Positions 9,004-17,809 are shown, numbered from the stretch's first letter. The stretch is 64,000 nucleotides of DNA from Xylanimonas allomyrinae (GCF_004135345.1 NZ_CP035495.1:2356001-2420000); one strand, 5' to 3'. A program made the numbers and translations. Notes: a model not told the origin generated them from the sequence alone.

Positions 9004-9471
9004 TTGTCCCGCACCCGCCACGCCCGTCCCGCCGCCCTTGTCACGGCCGCCGTCGCCGCGCTCACGCTGGGCGCGTGCGCGCCCACGATGACTGCCACCC
9101 CCTACTCGCCGTCGGACGGCACGCGCGTCGACGTCAGCGACGCGCTGCGCGGCGTCAACCTGCTGGTCGTCGCCGCCGAGGAAGGCGGCGAGGGCGCCGT
9201 CCAGGGCGCGCTGGTCAACCGCACCGACGGTCCGCTCACGTTCACGCTCACCGTCGACGGCGCCTCCCCCGTGCGCGTCCCCGTCCCCGCCGCGCAGACC
9301 GTGACCCTGGGCACCGACGACGGCGTGGACGTCGTGCTCGACGCCGTCGCCAAGGCGCCCGGGTCCTACCTCACCGCGACGCTCGAGGTCGCGGGCACGT
9401 CACAGGACTTCCAGCTCCCGGTGCTGGACGGGACGCTGCCCGAGTACGCCGGGTCGCTCCCCCGGGCGTGA
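9004..9471 (+). CDS. Small secreted lipoprotein of unknown function
   Basis: A 155-residue protein starting at TTG 9004, after the ribosome-binding site GAGGAGAG at 8992-8999. The signal peptide (ALVTAAVAALTLGAC) ends in lipobox LGAC with Cys25, so it should be lipid-anchored outside the membrane. The mature part is a single beta-rich domain with regularly spaced Val/Thr strands (GALVNRTDGPLTFTLTVDG), like small DUF-type actinobacterial lipoproteins. No catalytic motif is visible and I do not recognise the family. It diverges from carD and converges on the pst region, separated from it by a strong hairpin. Confidence 0.7.
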   Translation: MSRTRHARPAALVTAAVAALTLGACAPTMTATPYSPSDGTRVDVSDALRGVNLLVVAAEEGGEGAVQGALVNRTDGPLTFTLTVDGASPVRVPVPAAQTVTLGTDDGVDVVLDAVAKAPGSYLTATLEVAGTSQDFQLPVLDGTLPEYAGSLPRA

Positions 9472-9513
9472 CCTCGCGCGGCGGCCCCTGCCCCGCGACG
9501 CCCGACCAGACAT

Positions 9514-9553
9514 GACGGTGGCCCGGTTCCCGCAAGGGGACCGGGCCACCGTC
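9514..9553. terminator. Strong bidirectional terminator hairpin after pstB1
   Basis: Arms 9514-9531 and 9536-9553 form an 18-bp stem with one G-T wobble, capped by the stable tetraloop gcaa (GNRA type). It lies between the convergent lipoprotein gene and the end of the first pst operon, and should stop transcription from both sides. Confidence 0.75.
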
Positions 9554-9569
9554 GTGCGCGGCGCCGACC

Positions 9570-10473
9570 GTCAGCCGAAGCGGCCGGAGACGTAGTCCTC
9601 GGTGGCCTTCTCCCGCGGGGTCGAGAAGATGGTCGCGGTCTCGTCCATCTCGATCAACCGACCCGGCTTGCCCGTCCCGGCGATGTTGAAGAACGCCGTC
9701 CGGTCACTCACCCGCGCCGCCTGCTGCATGTTGTGCGTCACGATCACGATCGTGTACCGCGACTTCAGCTCCTGGATCAGATCCTCGATCGCCAACGTCG
9801 AGATCGGGTCCAACGCCGAGCACGGCTCGTCCATCAACAACACCTGCGGCTTGACCGCGATCGCCCGCGCGATGCACAACCGCTGCTGCTGACCACCCGA
9901 CAACCCCGACCCCGGCTTCTCCAACCGGTCCTTGACCTCGTTCCACAGGTTCGCACCCCGCAACGACGACTCCACCAACGCATCGGCATCCGACTTCGAG
10001 ATCCGCTTGTTGTTCAGCTTCACCCCCGCCAGCACGTTGTCCCGGATCGACATCGTCGGGAACGGGTTCGGCCGCTGGAACACCATCCCCACGTTGCGCC
10101 GCACCGCCACCGGATCCACGTCCGGCCCGTACAGGTCGACCCCCTCCAGCTCGACCTTCCCCTCCACCCGAGCACCAGGAATCACCTCGTGCATCCGGTT
10201 CAACGTCCGCAAGAACGTCGACTTACCACACCCCGACGGGCCGATGAACGCCGTCACCGACTTCGGCTCGACCACCATGGACACACCCTCCACGGCAAGA
10301 AAATCACCATAGAAGATGTTCAGATCCGTCACGTCGATGCGCTGGGACATAATGAACGCTCTCTCTCGCTTCTCTCAGCGCAGCTTCGGCGCGAACAAAC
10401 GGGTCACCAAACGACCCACAAGATTCAGAATCACCACAAGGATCACCAACGTCAGAGCCGCCGCCCACGCCCG
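9570..10473. repeat. 904-bp near-identical repeat, copy 1 (pstB1 + 3' end of pstA1)
   Basis: Matches 13768-14671 over 904 bp with two differences that I found (10093 and 10096), both silent in pstB. It holds all of pstB, the pstB-pstA gap and about the last 33 codons of pstA. Its G+C is lower than its surroundings: 33/60 and 31/60 in the two lines I counted, against 40/60 in the pstA1 body. Confidence 0.95.
9571..10350 (-). CDS. pstB: Phosphate ABC transporter ATP-binding protein, copy 1
   Basis: The ATPase that drives high-affinity phosphate import through PstA-PstC. Walker A GPSGCGKS is at residues 37-44, ABC signature LSGGQQQR at 150-157 and Walker B VLLMDE at 170-175; 259 residues, as expected. 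It is the last gene of pstS1-C1-A1-B1, 24 nt after pstA1. The protein is identical to the second PstB at 13769-14548. Codon choice is less G/C-rich than in the neighbours (many AAC, ACC and GAC codons), which suggests a different history from pstSCA. Confidence 0.97.
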   Translation of the reverse strand: MSQRIDVTDLNIFYGDFLAVEGVSMVVEPKSVTAFIGPSGCGKSTFLRTLNRMHEVIPGARVEGKVELEGVDLYGPDVDPVAVRRNVGMVFQRPNPFPTMSIRDNVLAGVKLNNKRISKSDADALVESSLRGANLWNEVKDRLEKPGSGLSGGQQQRLCIARAIAVKPQVLLMDEPCSALDPISTLAIEDLIQELKSRYTIVIVTHNMQQAARVSDRTAFFNIAGTGKPGRLIEMDETATIFSTPREKATEDYVSGRFG

Positions 10474-11318
10474 GTCGAAGTTGATGTTCGTCAGGCAGTC
10501 GGCGACGCCGGCACGGCAGGGCACGGGGCCCGCCTTGTACTGGTCGAAGATGAAGACCGGCAGGGTCATCATGCGCCCCGCGAACATGTCGAAGTTGATC
10601 GACGCCGTGGTGCCCGCGACGATCAGCAGCGGTGCGGTCTCGCCGATGACGCGCGAGATCGCGAGCAGGATGCCCGTCGTGAGGCCTGCGACCGACGTGC
10701 GCAGCACGACCTTGAAGATCGTCAGCCACTTCGGCACGCCCAGCGCGTAGGAGGCCTCGCGCAGCTCGTTGGGCACCAGGCGCAGCATCTCCTCGCACGA
10801 GCGCACCACGACCGGCGTCATGAGCAGCGCCAGGGCCACCGAACCCATGACGCCCAGGCGGATGCCCGGCCCGAAGAAGATCGCGAAGAGCGCGAAGGCG
10901 AACAGGCCGGCGACGATCGACGGGATGCCCGTCATGACGTCCACGAAGAACGTCACCGCTCGCGCCAGGCCCCCCGGCCGTACTCGACGAGGTAGATCGC
11001 CACGAGCAGCCCGATGGGCACCGAGATGACCGTCGCGCCCGCGGTGATCAGGAGCGTGCCCACGATCGCGTGGTACGCGCCGCCGGCGTCCATGCCACCG
11101 AAGACGTTACGCATCGAGTAGAGGAGGAAGTCCCCGTCCAGCCGGGTCAGCCCGTTGGCGACCACGGTGTACAGCAGCGAGACCAGCGGCGCGGCCGCCA
11201 GGACGAACGCGGCCCAGACGAGCGCGGTCATGGTGCGGTCGGTGCGCGTGCGGCGCTTGTCGCCGCCGGCCAGCAGGGCCCGCGTGGCGGCGGTCGACTC
11301 CGAGGTGACGGCACTCAT
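10375..11318 (-). CDS. pstA: Phosphate ABC transporter permease PstA, copy 1, frameshifted
   Basis: One of the two membrane subunits of the Pst importer. The N-terminal part (11318 to about 10976) reads normally up to YLVEYGRG. The C-terminal part (from 10956) reads FFVDVMTGIPSIVAGLFAF through to the end. Between them a C6 run (10970-10975) appears one base short; adding one base gives YLVEYGRGGLARAVTFFVDV, which parallels the intact second PstA, and 314 residues. Taken literally, the sequence gives two overlapping fragments (10953-11318 and 10375-10956). ATG 11318 lies 1 nt after the pstC1 stop. Confidence 0.88.
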
Positions 11319-11319
11319 C

Positions 11320-12327
11320 TCAGTTCGCTCCCGAGAAGTCCTTGCGACGCGCGACGATCGCGCGCGCGGCCATGTTGACGGCCAGCGTGATGACGAACAG
11401 CGCGAGGCCCGTGGCGATCAGGGTGTTGACCGCGAGCCCGCTCGCCTCCGGGAAGTTCGCGGCGATGTTGGCCGCGATGGTGGTGTGCTGGCCCGCTCCG
11501 AAGATCTGGAACGACATGCTCAGACCCGGCGACAGGATCATCAGCACGGCCATCGTCTCGCCGAGCGCGCGGCCCAGGCCCAGCATCGCGGCCGAGATGA
11601 CGCCCGACCGGCCGAAGGGCAGCACCGCCGTCCGCACGACCTCCCAGCGCGTGGCGCCCAGCGCGAGCGCCGCCTCCTCGTGCAGGCGCGGCGTCTGCTT
11701 GAACACCTCGCGCGAGACGGCCGTGATGATCGGCAGGATCATGATCGCGAGCACCACCGACGTCGTGGCCAGCGCGCGCCCCGTCGGCGTGTAGGCCACG
11801 GTGAGGCCAGGGATCAGGTTCAGGGCGCCCGCGACCCACTTCCAGACCGGCGCGATGACGGGACCGAGCGTCTGCACGCCCCACAGGCCGAAGACGACCG
11901 ACGGGATCGCGGCGAGCAGGTCGATGACGAACCCGACGGCGCCGGCGAGGCGACGCGGCGCGTAGTGGGAGACGAACAGCGCGATGCCGACCGCGACCGG
12001 CGTGGCGATGACGAGCGCGAGCAGCGCCGCGAGCAGCGTGCCGAAGACGAGCGGCGCGACGTACTGGGCGAGGCTGGTGAAGCCCGACGGCAGTCCGCCG
12101 CGGGCCTGCATCTCGGCGTCCGACGCCGTCAGCGCGGCCCAGCCGCGGACCAGCAGGAAGAGCGCGACGGCCGCCAGGACGAGCAGCAGGAGGATGCCCG
12201 CGGCGGTGGCGATCAGGCGGAACCCGCGCGAGAAGCCACGCTCGGTGTCCTTGTGGCGGTGACGGCGTTGCCGCGGGCGTTCGTCGTCGACGGGTCCCGT
12301 CTCGGTCGTGCTGTCGGTGGTGGTCAC
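11320..12327 (-). CDS. pstC: Phosphate ABC transporter permease PstC, copy 1
   Basis: Membrane subunit of the phosphate importer, 335 residues. A charged cytoplasmic N-tail (RPRQRRHRHKDTERG) is followed by the first membrane segment (LLLLVLAAVALFLLV) and at least five more. The permease coupling region ALGATRWEVVRTAVLPFGRSG includes the EAA-type loop that contacts PstB. It is separated from pstS1 by a strong hairpin, which probably makes it less expressed than the binding protein. The homologue in the second operon (15532-16518) is similar but clearly divergent. Confidence 0.95.
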   Translation of the reverse strand: MTTTDSTTETGPVDDERPRQRRHRHKDTERGFSRGFRLIATAAGILLLLVLAAVALFLLVRGWAALTASDAEMQARGGLPSGFTSLAQYVAPLVFGTLLAALLALVIATPVAVGIALFVSHYAPRRLAGAVGFVIDLLAAIPSVVFGLWGVQTLGPVIAPVWKWVAGALNLIPGLTVAYTPTGRALATTSVVLAIMILPIITAVSREVFKQTPRLHEEAALALGATRWEVVRTAVLPFGRSGVISAAMLGLGRALGETMAVLMILSPGLSMSFQIFGAGQHTTIAANIAANFPEASGLAVNTLIATGLALFVITLAVNMAARAIVARRKDFSGAN

Positions 12328-12366
12328 GTGCGTGGCTCCCGGTGGTGAGCGGCCTACATGGCGGTG

Positions 12367-12413
12367 CCGGTGGGCGGGCGGCGCACCGTCGAGGCGCGCC
12401 GCCCGGCCACCGG
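12367..12413 (-). terminator. Attenuator-like hairpin between pstS1 and pstC1
   Basis: Arms 12367-12384 and 12396-12413 pair over 18 bp with one mismatch around an 11-nt loop, inside the 114-nt pstS1-pstC1 gap. Such a structure could end or stabilise most pstS transcripts and keep binding protein in excess over permease. The second operon has only 39 nt here and no such stem. Confidence 0.65.
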
Positions 12414-12441
12414 CGGCCGGATCAGATGATGCGGGCGGGGA

Positions 12442-13575
12442 TCAGCCGGCCGTGATCGAGTCGACCGCCGCTGCGGCCTTCGTGGCGACGTCGCCGGCGA
12501 GCGGAGCCGAGCCCGCGGCCTGGGCCGCGACCTGCTGGCCCGCGTCCGAGACGATGTAGCCGAGCCACGCCTTCACGAAGTCGCCCGTGCTCTGGTCGGA
12601 GTAGTGCGAGCAGGCGATCGCGTACGAGACGAGCAGGAGCGGGTAGTCGCCCTCGGCCGAGGCCGTGCGGTCGATCTGCACCGAGACGTCGTTGGCGCTG
12701 CGGCCCTCGGCCAGCGGCGAGGAGGAGACGACGTTGGCGGCACCCTCAGGGGTCAGGGCGGTGAACGTGTCGCCCACCTTGATCTTCGCGATGTTGAGGT
12801 CCGGGGTCACGCCCGACTCGTCGATGTACGCGATCGCGCCCTCGGTCTGCGAGACGACGCCCGCGACACCCGAGGTGCCCTGGGCCGAGTCGCCACCCTG
12901 CAGCGGCCAGACGTCGTTCTTCTCGTTCGTCCAGATGTCACCGGCGTTGGCGTGCAGCCAGTCGGTGAAGTTGTTCGTGGTGCCCGACTTGTCCGAGCGG
13001 TGCACGGGCGTGATGTTCGTGGCGGGCAGCTGCGCGTCGGGGTTGTCCGCGACGAGCGCCGGGTCGTTCCACGTGGTGATGGCGCCCGTGAAGATCTTGG
13101 CGACGTTCTCGGCCGAGAGGTTGAGGTCCTTGACGCCCGGCAGGTTGTACGCCACCGCGATGGGCGAGATGTACACCGGGATGTTGATGGCGCCCTCGGC
13201 GCCGCAGAAGGTCTTCGAGGCCTCGAGCTCCTCGTCCTTCAGCGCCGAGTCCGAGCCCGCCCAGGCGAGCCCGCCGGCGATGAACTGCTCGCGGCCGGCG
13301 CCCGAGCCGGACGGGTCGTAGTTGATGGTGACGTCCGGGTTGGTGCCCTGGAATGCGGCGGTCCACGCCTTGATCGCGTTGGCCTGGGCCGACGAGCCTG
13401 CGCCGGCGAAGGTGCCGGTGATCGCCGCGGCGGGGGTCTCGCTGGAGTCGGAGGTGCCCGTGGCGGTGCCGGTCGGGTCGTCCGAGCCACAGGCAGCGAG
13501 GGCCAGCGCGAGCGCGCCGACGAAAACGGCCGTACCAGCGCGGGAGATGCGGCTGAGCTTCACGTGTCTATCCAT
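12442..13575 (-). CDS. pstS: Phosphate-binding lipoprotein PstS, copy 1
   Basis: Extracytoplasmic phosphate receptor anchored by lipid. Signal peptide with lipobox LAAC (Cys29), a short Ser/Thr/Gly linker, then the type II periplasmic-binding fold. Phosphate-contact segments are present: TFAGAGSSAQ, YDPSGSGAGREQF and VHRSDKSGTTNNF. 377 residues from ATG 13575. A PHO-box-like repeat lies about 85 nt upstream. It shares its architecture with PstS2 but differs at many positions, so the two receptors may differ in affinity. Confidence 0.96.
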   Translation of the reverse strand: MDRHVKLSRISRAGTAVFVGALALALAACGSDDPTGTATGTSDSSETPAAAITGTFAGAGSSAQANAIKAWTAAFQGTNPDVTINYDPSGSGAGREQFIAGGLAWAGSDSALKDEELEASKTFCGAEGAINIPVYISPIAVAYNLPGVKDLNLSAENVAKIFTGAITTWNDPALVADNPDAQLPATNITPVHRSDKSGTTNNFTDWLHANAGDIWTNEKNDVWPLQGGDSAQGTSGVAGVVSQTEGAIAYIDESGVTPDLNIAKIKVGDTFTALTPEGAANVVSSSPLAEGRSANDVSVQIDRTASAEGDYPLLLVSYAIACSHYSDQSTGDFVKAWLGYIVSDAGQQVAAQAAGSAPLAGDVATKAAAAVDSITAG

Positions 13576-13622
13576 CCTGTTCACACGTCTGTCGCGCCGA
13601 CTGCGTGCCGACGTCGCTTCGG

Positions 13623-13677
13623 ACGCTAGGCAGGCAAGGTGGCCCTGCGCCCGACAACGGGTTAACGGAGGATGAAC
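13623..13677 (-). promoter_or_regulatory. pstS1 promoter: PHO-box-like repeat plus -10
   Basis: On the minus strand GTTCATC-N4-GTTAACC (13677 to 13660) gives two 11-bp direct-repeat units like the actinobacterial PHO box GTTCACC-N4-GTTCACC. A TAGCGT -10 lies 31 bp downstream (13628 to 13623). RegX3, encoded at 17938-18660, is the obvious candidate regulator. Confidence 0.7.
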
Positions 13678-13712
13678 AGGCGATCTCGAAGCAGGTGATG
13701 TGCGACACCTCG

Positions 13713-13757
13713 GGCGCGCGAACGCGCCACACTGGGCGGTCGCCCGCACCCGTGTGG
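13713..13757 (-). terminator. Small hairpins after pstB2
   Basis: Downstream of the pstB2 stop are a composite stem (CCACAC/GTGTGG outer, GGGCG/CGCCC inner, 13727-13757) and a second 5-bp stem, GCGCG-cgaa-CGCGC (about 13713-13726). They are much weaker than the terminator after pstB1, so read-through from operon 2 into operon 1 is possible. Confidence 0.35.
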
Positions 13758-13767
13758 GCCGCTCCAG

Positions 13768-14671
13768 GTCAGCCGAAGCGGCCGGAGACGTAGTCCTCGG
13801 TGGCCTTCTCCCGCGGGGTCGAGAAGATGGTCGCGGTCTCGTCCATCTCGATCAACCGACCCGGCTTGCCCGTCCCGGCGATGTTGAAGAACGCCGTCCG
13901 GTCACTCACCCGCGCCGCCTGCTGCATGTTGTGCGTCACGATCACGATCGTGTACCGCGACTTCAGCTCCTGGATCAGATCCTCGATCGCCAACGTCGAG
14001 ATCGGGTCCAACGCCGAGCACGGCTCGTCCATCAACAACACCTGCGGCTTGACCGCGATCGCCCGCGCGATGCACAACCGCTGCTGCTGACCACCCGACA
14101 ACCCCGACCCCGGCTTCTCCAACCGGTCCTTGACCTCGTTCCACAGGTTCGCACCCCGCAACGACGACTCCACCAACGCATCGGCATCCGACTTCGAGAT
14201 CCGCTTGTTGTTCAGCTTCACCCCCGCCAGCACGTTGTCCCGGATCGACATCGTCGGGAACGGGTTCGGCCGCTGGAACACCATCCCCACATTCCGCCGC
14301 ACCGCCACCGGATCCACGTCCGGCCCGTACAGGTCGACCCCCTCCAGCTCGACCTTCCCCTCCACCCGAGCACCAGGAATCACCTCGTGCATCCGGTTCA
14401 ACGTCCGCAAGAACGTCGACTTACCACACCCCGACGGGCCGATGAACGCCGTCACCGACTTCGGCTCGACCACCATGGACACACCCTCCACGGCAAGAAA
14501 ATCACCATAGAAGATGTTCAGATCCGTCACGTCGATGCGCTGGGACATAATGAACGCTCTCTCTCGCTTCTCTCAGCGCAGCTTCGGCGCGAACAAACGG
14601 GTCACCAAACGACCCACAAGATTCAGAATCACCACAAGGATCACCAACGTCAGAGCCGCCGCCCACGCCCG
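13768..14671. repeat. 904-bp near-identical repeat, copy 2 (pstB2 + 3' end of pstA2)
   Basis: Second copy of the 9570-10473 module, offset by 4198 bp. Homology stops abruptly inside pstA at 14671 and just outside the pstB stop codon at 13768, while the flanking sequences are unrelated or only paralogous. Confidence 0.95.
13769..14548 (-). CDS. pstB: Phosphate ABC transporter ATP-binding protein, copy 2
   Basis: Identical in protein sequence to the PstB at 9571-10350, with all ATPase motifs intact. Only two bases differ in the gene, CGC/CGG and AAC/AAT, both silent. It is the last gene of the second operon pstS2-C2-A2-B2 and lies just downstream (in transcription) of pstA2. Because the ATPases are identical, either can energise either permease. 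The duplication therefore matters for dosage or regulation, not for ATPase specificity. Confidence 0.97.
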   Translation of the reverse strand: MSQRIDVTDLNIFYGDFLAVEGVSMVVEPKSVTAFIGPSGCGKSTFLRTLNRMHEVIPGARVEGKVELEGVDLYGPDVDPVAVRRNVGMVFQRPNPFPTMSIRDNVLAGVKLNNKRISKSDADALVESSLRGANLWNEVKDRLEKPGSGLSGGQQQRLCIARAIAVKPQVLLMDEPCSALDPISTLAIEDLIQELKSRYTIVIVTHNMQQAARVSDRTAFFNIAGTGKPGRLIEMDETATIFSTPREKATEDYVSGRFG

Positions 14672-15532
14672 CAGGATGTTGACGTCGGGGATGCAGGTGA
14701 GATCACCCGGCGCGCACGGCACCAGGCCCACGCGGTACTGCGTGTAGATGAAGACCGGCAGAGTCATCATCCGGCCCTCGAACGGGTTGAAGTTGATCGA
14801 GTCGGCGAACCCCGCGGTGATGAGGATCGGGGCCGTCTCGCCGATGACGCGCGCGACGGCGAGCAGCACCCCCGTGGTGATCCCCGCGATCGAGGTCCGT
14901 AGCACCACCTTGACGATGGTCAGCCACTTCGGCACCCCGAGCGCGAGCGACGCCTCGCGCAGCTCGTTGGGCACCAGGCGCAGCATCTCCTCGCACGAGC
15001 GCACCACGACCGGGATCATCAGCACCGACACCGCCACGCTGGCCGCGATGCCCAGGCGCACGCCCGGGCCGAAGAACAGCGAGAACAGCGTGAAGCTGAA
15101 CAGGCCGGCGACGATCGACGGGATGCCCGTCATGACGTCCACGAAGAACGTCAGCACGCGCGCGAGCGGCCCCTTGCCGTACTCCACGAGGTAGATCGCG
15201 GTGAACAGGCCGACGGGCACCGAGATGACCGTCGCGATGAGCGTGATCGTGACGGTGCCGACCATCGCGTGGTAGACGCCACCGGCGTCCATGCCGCCGA
15301 ACACGCCCCGCATCGACACGGTCAGGAAGTAGGGCGAGAAGCGGGTGACGCCGCGCACCACGACGGTGTACAGCAGCCACACGAGCGGGACCATCGCGAC
15401 GGCGAACGCGCCGTAGACCAGGCCCTTCATGACGCGGTTGACGCGCCGGCGCGCGGGGTCGACGGTGCTGAGCAGGTCGCGCACCTGATCCTGCGAGAGC
15501 GCGGCGCCGGCCGCGGCGTTCGTGGCGCTCAT
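14573..15532 (-). CDS. pstA: Phosphate ABC transporter permease PstA, copy 2
   Basis: Intact 319-residue permease subunit, useful as the reference for the broken PstA1. Membrane segments start at VYGAFAVAMVPLVWLLYTVV. The segment YLVEYGKGPLARVLTFFVDV bridges the region lost in copy 1, and the coupling loop SLALGVPKWLTIVKVVL follows. ATG 15532 overlaps the pstC2 stop by one base (TGATG). The last ~33 codons belong to the 904-bp repeat and have visibly lower G+C, whereas the rest has diverged from PstA1. Confidence 0.96.
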   Translation of the reverse strand: MSATNAAAGAALSQDQVRDLLSTVDPARRRVNRVMKGLVYGAFAVAMVPLVWLLYTVVVRGVTRFSPYFLTVSMRGVFGGMDAGGVYHAMVGTVTITLIATVISVPVGLFTAIYLVEYGKGPLARVLTFFVDVMTGIPSIVAGLFSFTLFSLFFGPGVRLGIAASVAVSVLMIPVVVRSCEEMLRLVPNELREASLALGVPKWLTIVKVVLRTSIAGITTGVLLAVARVIGETAPILITAGFADSINFNPFEGRMMTLPVFIYTQYRVGLVPCAPGDLTCIPDVNILRAWAAALTLVILVVILNLVGRLVTRLFAPKLR

Positions 15533-16518
15533 CAGTTCGCCCCCGAGAATTCCTTGCGGCGCGAGACGATCCAGCGCGCCGCCATGTTGACCAGCATCGT
15601 GATGACGAACAGCGCCAGACCCGATGCGATGAGGACGTTGACCCGCAGGCCTGCCGCCTCGGGGAACTGGCTCGCGATGAACGCGGCGATCGTCTGCTGC
15701 TGCCCGCCGTCGAAGATCTGGAACGAGACGAGGATGCCGGGCGACAGGATCATCAGCACGGCCATCGTCTCGCCGAGCGCGCGGCCCAGGCCCAGCATCG
15801 CGGCCGAGACGACGCCCGACCGGCCGAAGGGCAGCACCGCCGTCCGCACGACCTCCCACTCGGTCGCGCCCAGCGCGAGCGCCGCCTCCTCGTGCAGGCG
15901 CGGCGTCTGCTTGAAGACCTCGCGCGAGACGGCCGTGATGATCGGCAAGATCATCACGGCGAGCACGACGGACGCCGTCGCGACCGAGCGGCCCGTCGCG
16001 GTGGCGCGCACGTCCCAGAACGGCAGGAGGCTGAGCACCTCGGCCACCCGGTTCCACACGACGCGGATGATCGGGGCGAGCGTCATGCCGCCCCACAGGC
16101 CGTAGACGACCGACGGGATCGCGGCGAGCAGGTCGACCAGGTAGCCGACCGCCGACGCCACGCGCCGCGGCGCGTAGTGCGAGATGTACAGCGCGATGCC
16201 GACGGCGATGGGCGTCGCGATGACGAGCGCGAGCAGCGCCGCGAGCAGCGTGCCGAAGACGAGCGGCACGATGAGCTGCGTCAGGCTCGTCATGCCCTGC
16301 GGCAGCACGTTCTGCGCGACGAGCTCGTCGGAGCCCGCGGTCAGGGCCGGCATCGCCTGCTGCACGAGGAAGACGGCGACGGCGGCGAGGACGACGAGCA
16401 GGAGGACGCCCGAGCCCGTCGAGATCCAGCGGAACCCGCGGTCGAGTCCACGCTCGGTCCCGCGGCGGCGCCGGCGTGTGCCTCCCCTCGCGAGGGGAGG
16501 GCTGGCGGTGGTCGTCAC
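15532..16518 (-). CDS. pstC: Phosphate ABC transporter permease PstC, copy 2
   Basis: 328-residue membrane subunit with a basic N-terminal tail (GGTRRRRRGTERGLDRG), six predicted membrane segments and the conserved coupling loop ALGATEWEVVRTAVLPFGRSG. It starts 39 nt after pstS2 with no hairpin between, unlike operon 1. The stretch from the coupling loop to the C-terminus is very close to PstC1, whereas the periplasmic loop after FWDVRATATGRS differs. Confidence 0.95.
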   Translation of the reverse strand: MTTTASPPLARGGTRRRRRGTERGLDRGFRWISTGSGVLLLVVLAAVAVFLVQQAMPALTAGSDELVAQNVLPQGMTSLTQLIVPLVFGTLLAALLALVIATPIAVGIALYISHYAPRRVASAVGYLVDLLAAIPSVVYGLWGGMTLAPIIRVVWNRVAEVLSLLPFWDVRATATGRSVATASVVLAVMILPIITAVSREVFKQTPRLHEEAALALGATEWEVVRTAVLPFGRSGVVSAAMLGLGRALGETMAVLMILSPGILVSFQIFDGGQQQTIAAFIASQFPEAAGLRVNVLIASGLALFVITMLVNMAARWIVSRRKEFSGAN

Positions 16519-16557
16519 AGTTCTCCTTGCACGGTGCGGATGGACCGGTCGAGGCGC

Positions 16558-17712
16558 TCAGCCGGCACGGTGGGTGATGGCCGCGAGGGACCCGCGGATG
16601 CCGTCGGCGAGGTCGGCGGAGATGGGTGCCGAGCCGGCGATCTGGGCCGCGATGCGCTGCCCGGCGTCCGACACGACGAATCCCATGAAGGAGCGGACGA
16701 ACTGCGCGTCCGCCTCGGTCTCGTACTGGAGGCAGACGACGGCGTACGAGACGAGCAGCAGCGGGTAGGCCCCCGCGACGTCGGTCGCGCGGTCCAGGGC
16801 GATCGCCATGTCGTGCTCGTGCCGGCCGGCGAGCCGCGGGGAGGCGTCGACGGCGGCCGCCGCGCCCTCGGCCGAGAACCCGACCCACTGACCGCCGACG
16901 AGGACGGCGGCCGTGCCGAGGTCGCCCACGCGCGAGGCGTCCGCGTAGGTGATGGCGCCGACCGTCTGCTGGACGGCGTTGACGACGCCGGAGGTGCCCT
17001 GGGCGGAGTCGCCGCCGGTCAGCGGCCACACGCCCGACACGTCCCAGGTCCACACGTCGGGCGCGACGGCGGCGAGGTAGTCGACGAAGTTCGCCGTCGT
17101 CCCCGAGTCGTCCGAGCGGTGCACGGGCGTGACCGCCAGGTCGGGCAGGTCGACGCCGGGGTTGTCGGCGACGAGCGCGGGGTCGTCCCACCGCCGCAGG
17201 TCTCCCGTGAAGATGCGCGCCATCACCTCGGGCGACAGGTTGAGCGTCTCGATGCCCGGCAGGTTGAAGGCGACGGCGATGGGCGAGACGTAGATCGGCA
17301 GGTCGATGGCCCCGTCGGGGCCGCACACCGTGCGCGACTGCTCGATCTCGGCCGCCGAGAGAACGTTGTCGGACCCGGCGAAGACGGCGCCCCCCGCGAG
17401 GAACTGGCGCCGCCCACCGCCCGACCCGACGGGGTCGTAGTTGACCGTCGCGCCCGGGTGCATGCCCTGGAACTGGGCGCGCCAGGCGTCCATGGCCGCC
17501 TCGATCGAGGAGGCTCCCGCCCCGGCGAACGTGCCCGAGACGGCGGGCCCGTCCACGACGCCGACCTCACCCGCGGTCGCCCGCACGGCCGCGTTCGGCG
17601 ACCGGCCGATCGGGTCGTCGGAGCCGCAGGCGGTGAGGGTCAGTGCGAGCGCGCCGGCCAGGACGGCGACGCCGGCACGGGAGATGCGGCTGGGCTTCAC
17701 TGGTCGGTCCAT
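16558..17712 (-). CDS. pstS: Phosphate-binding lipoprotein PstS, copy 2
   Basis: 384-residue lipoprotein receptor. Lipobox LTAC places Cys29 as the anchored residue. Phosphate-site segments FAGAGASSIE, YDPVGSGGGRRQF and VHRSDDSGTTANF align with PstS1 but carry substitutions (KSGTTN to DSGTTA and others). It is preceded by the better of the two PHO boxes. The divergence between PstS1 and PstS2, next to identical PstB proteins, suggests selection on the receptor or an old duplication with later homogenisation of the 3' module. Confidence 0.96.
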   Translation of the reverse strand: MDRPVKPSRISRAGVAVLAGALALTLTACGSDDPIGRSPNAAVRATAGEVGVVDGPAVSGTFAGAGASSIEAAMDAWRAQFQGMHPGATVNYDPVGSGGGRRQFLAGGAVFAGSDNVLSAAEIEQSRTVCGPDGAIDLPIYVSPIAVAFNLPGIETLNLSPEVMARIFTGDLRRWDDPALVADNPGVDLPDLAVTPVHRSDDSGTTANFVDYLAAVAPDVWTWDVSGVWPLTGGDSAQGTSGVVNAVQQTVGAITYADASRVGDLGTAAVLVGGQWVGFSAEGAAAAVDASPRLAGRHEHDMAIALDRATDVAGAYPLLLVSYAVVCLQYETEADAQFVRSFMGFVVSDAGQRIAAQIAGSAPISADLADGIRGSLAAITHRAG

Positions 17713-17755
17713 CCCGTCGACGCGTGGTGCGCGCCGAGGACCCGGCGCCGGGCAG

Positions 17756-17809
17756 AACGTATGCAGCCAGGGAAACCCCTACTGGCGTCACGGTGAACAG
17801 TAGGTGAAC
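17756..17809 (-). promoter_or_regulatory. pstS2 promoter: perfect PHO box plus -10
   Basis: On the minus strand GTTCACC-TACT-GTTCACC (17809 to 17792) exactly matches the two-unit PHO-box consensus known from Streptomyces. A TACGTT -10 lies 30 bp downstream (17761 to 17756), almost the same spacing as at pstS1. Confidence 0.8.

Noticed and set aside
9570-14671. Assembly duplication of the pst region
   Set aside because: pstS, pstC and most of pstA differ clearly between the two operons, so two real operons exist. Only the 904-bp module is near-identical, although long reads should still confirm it.
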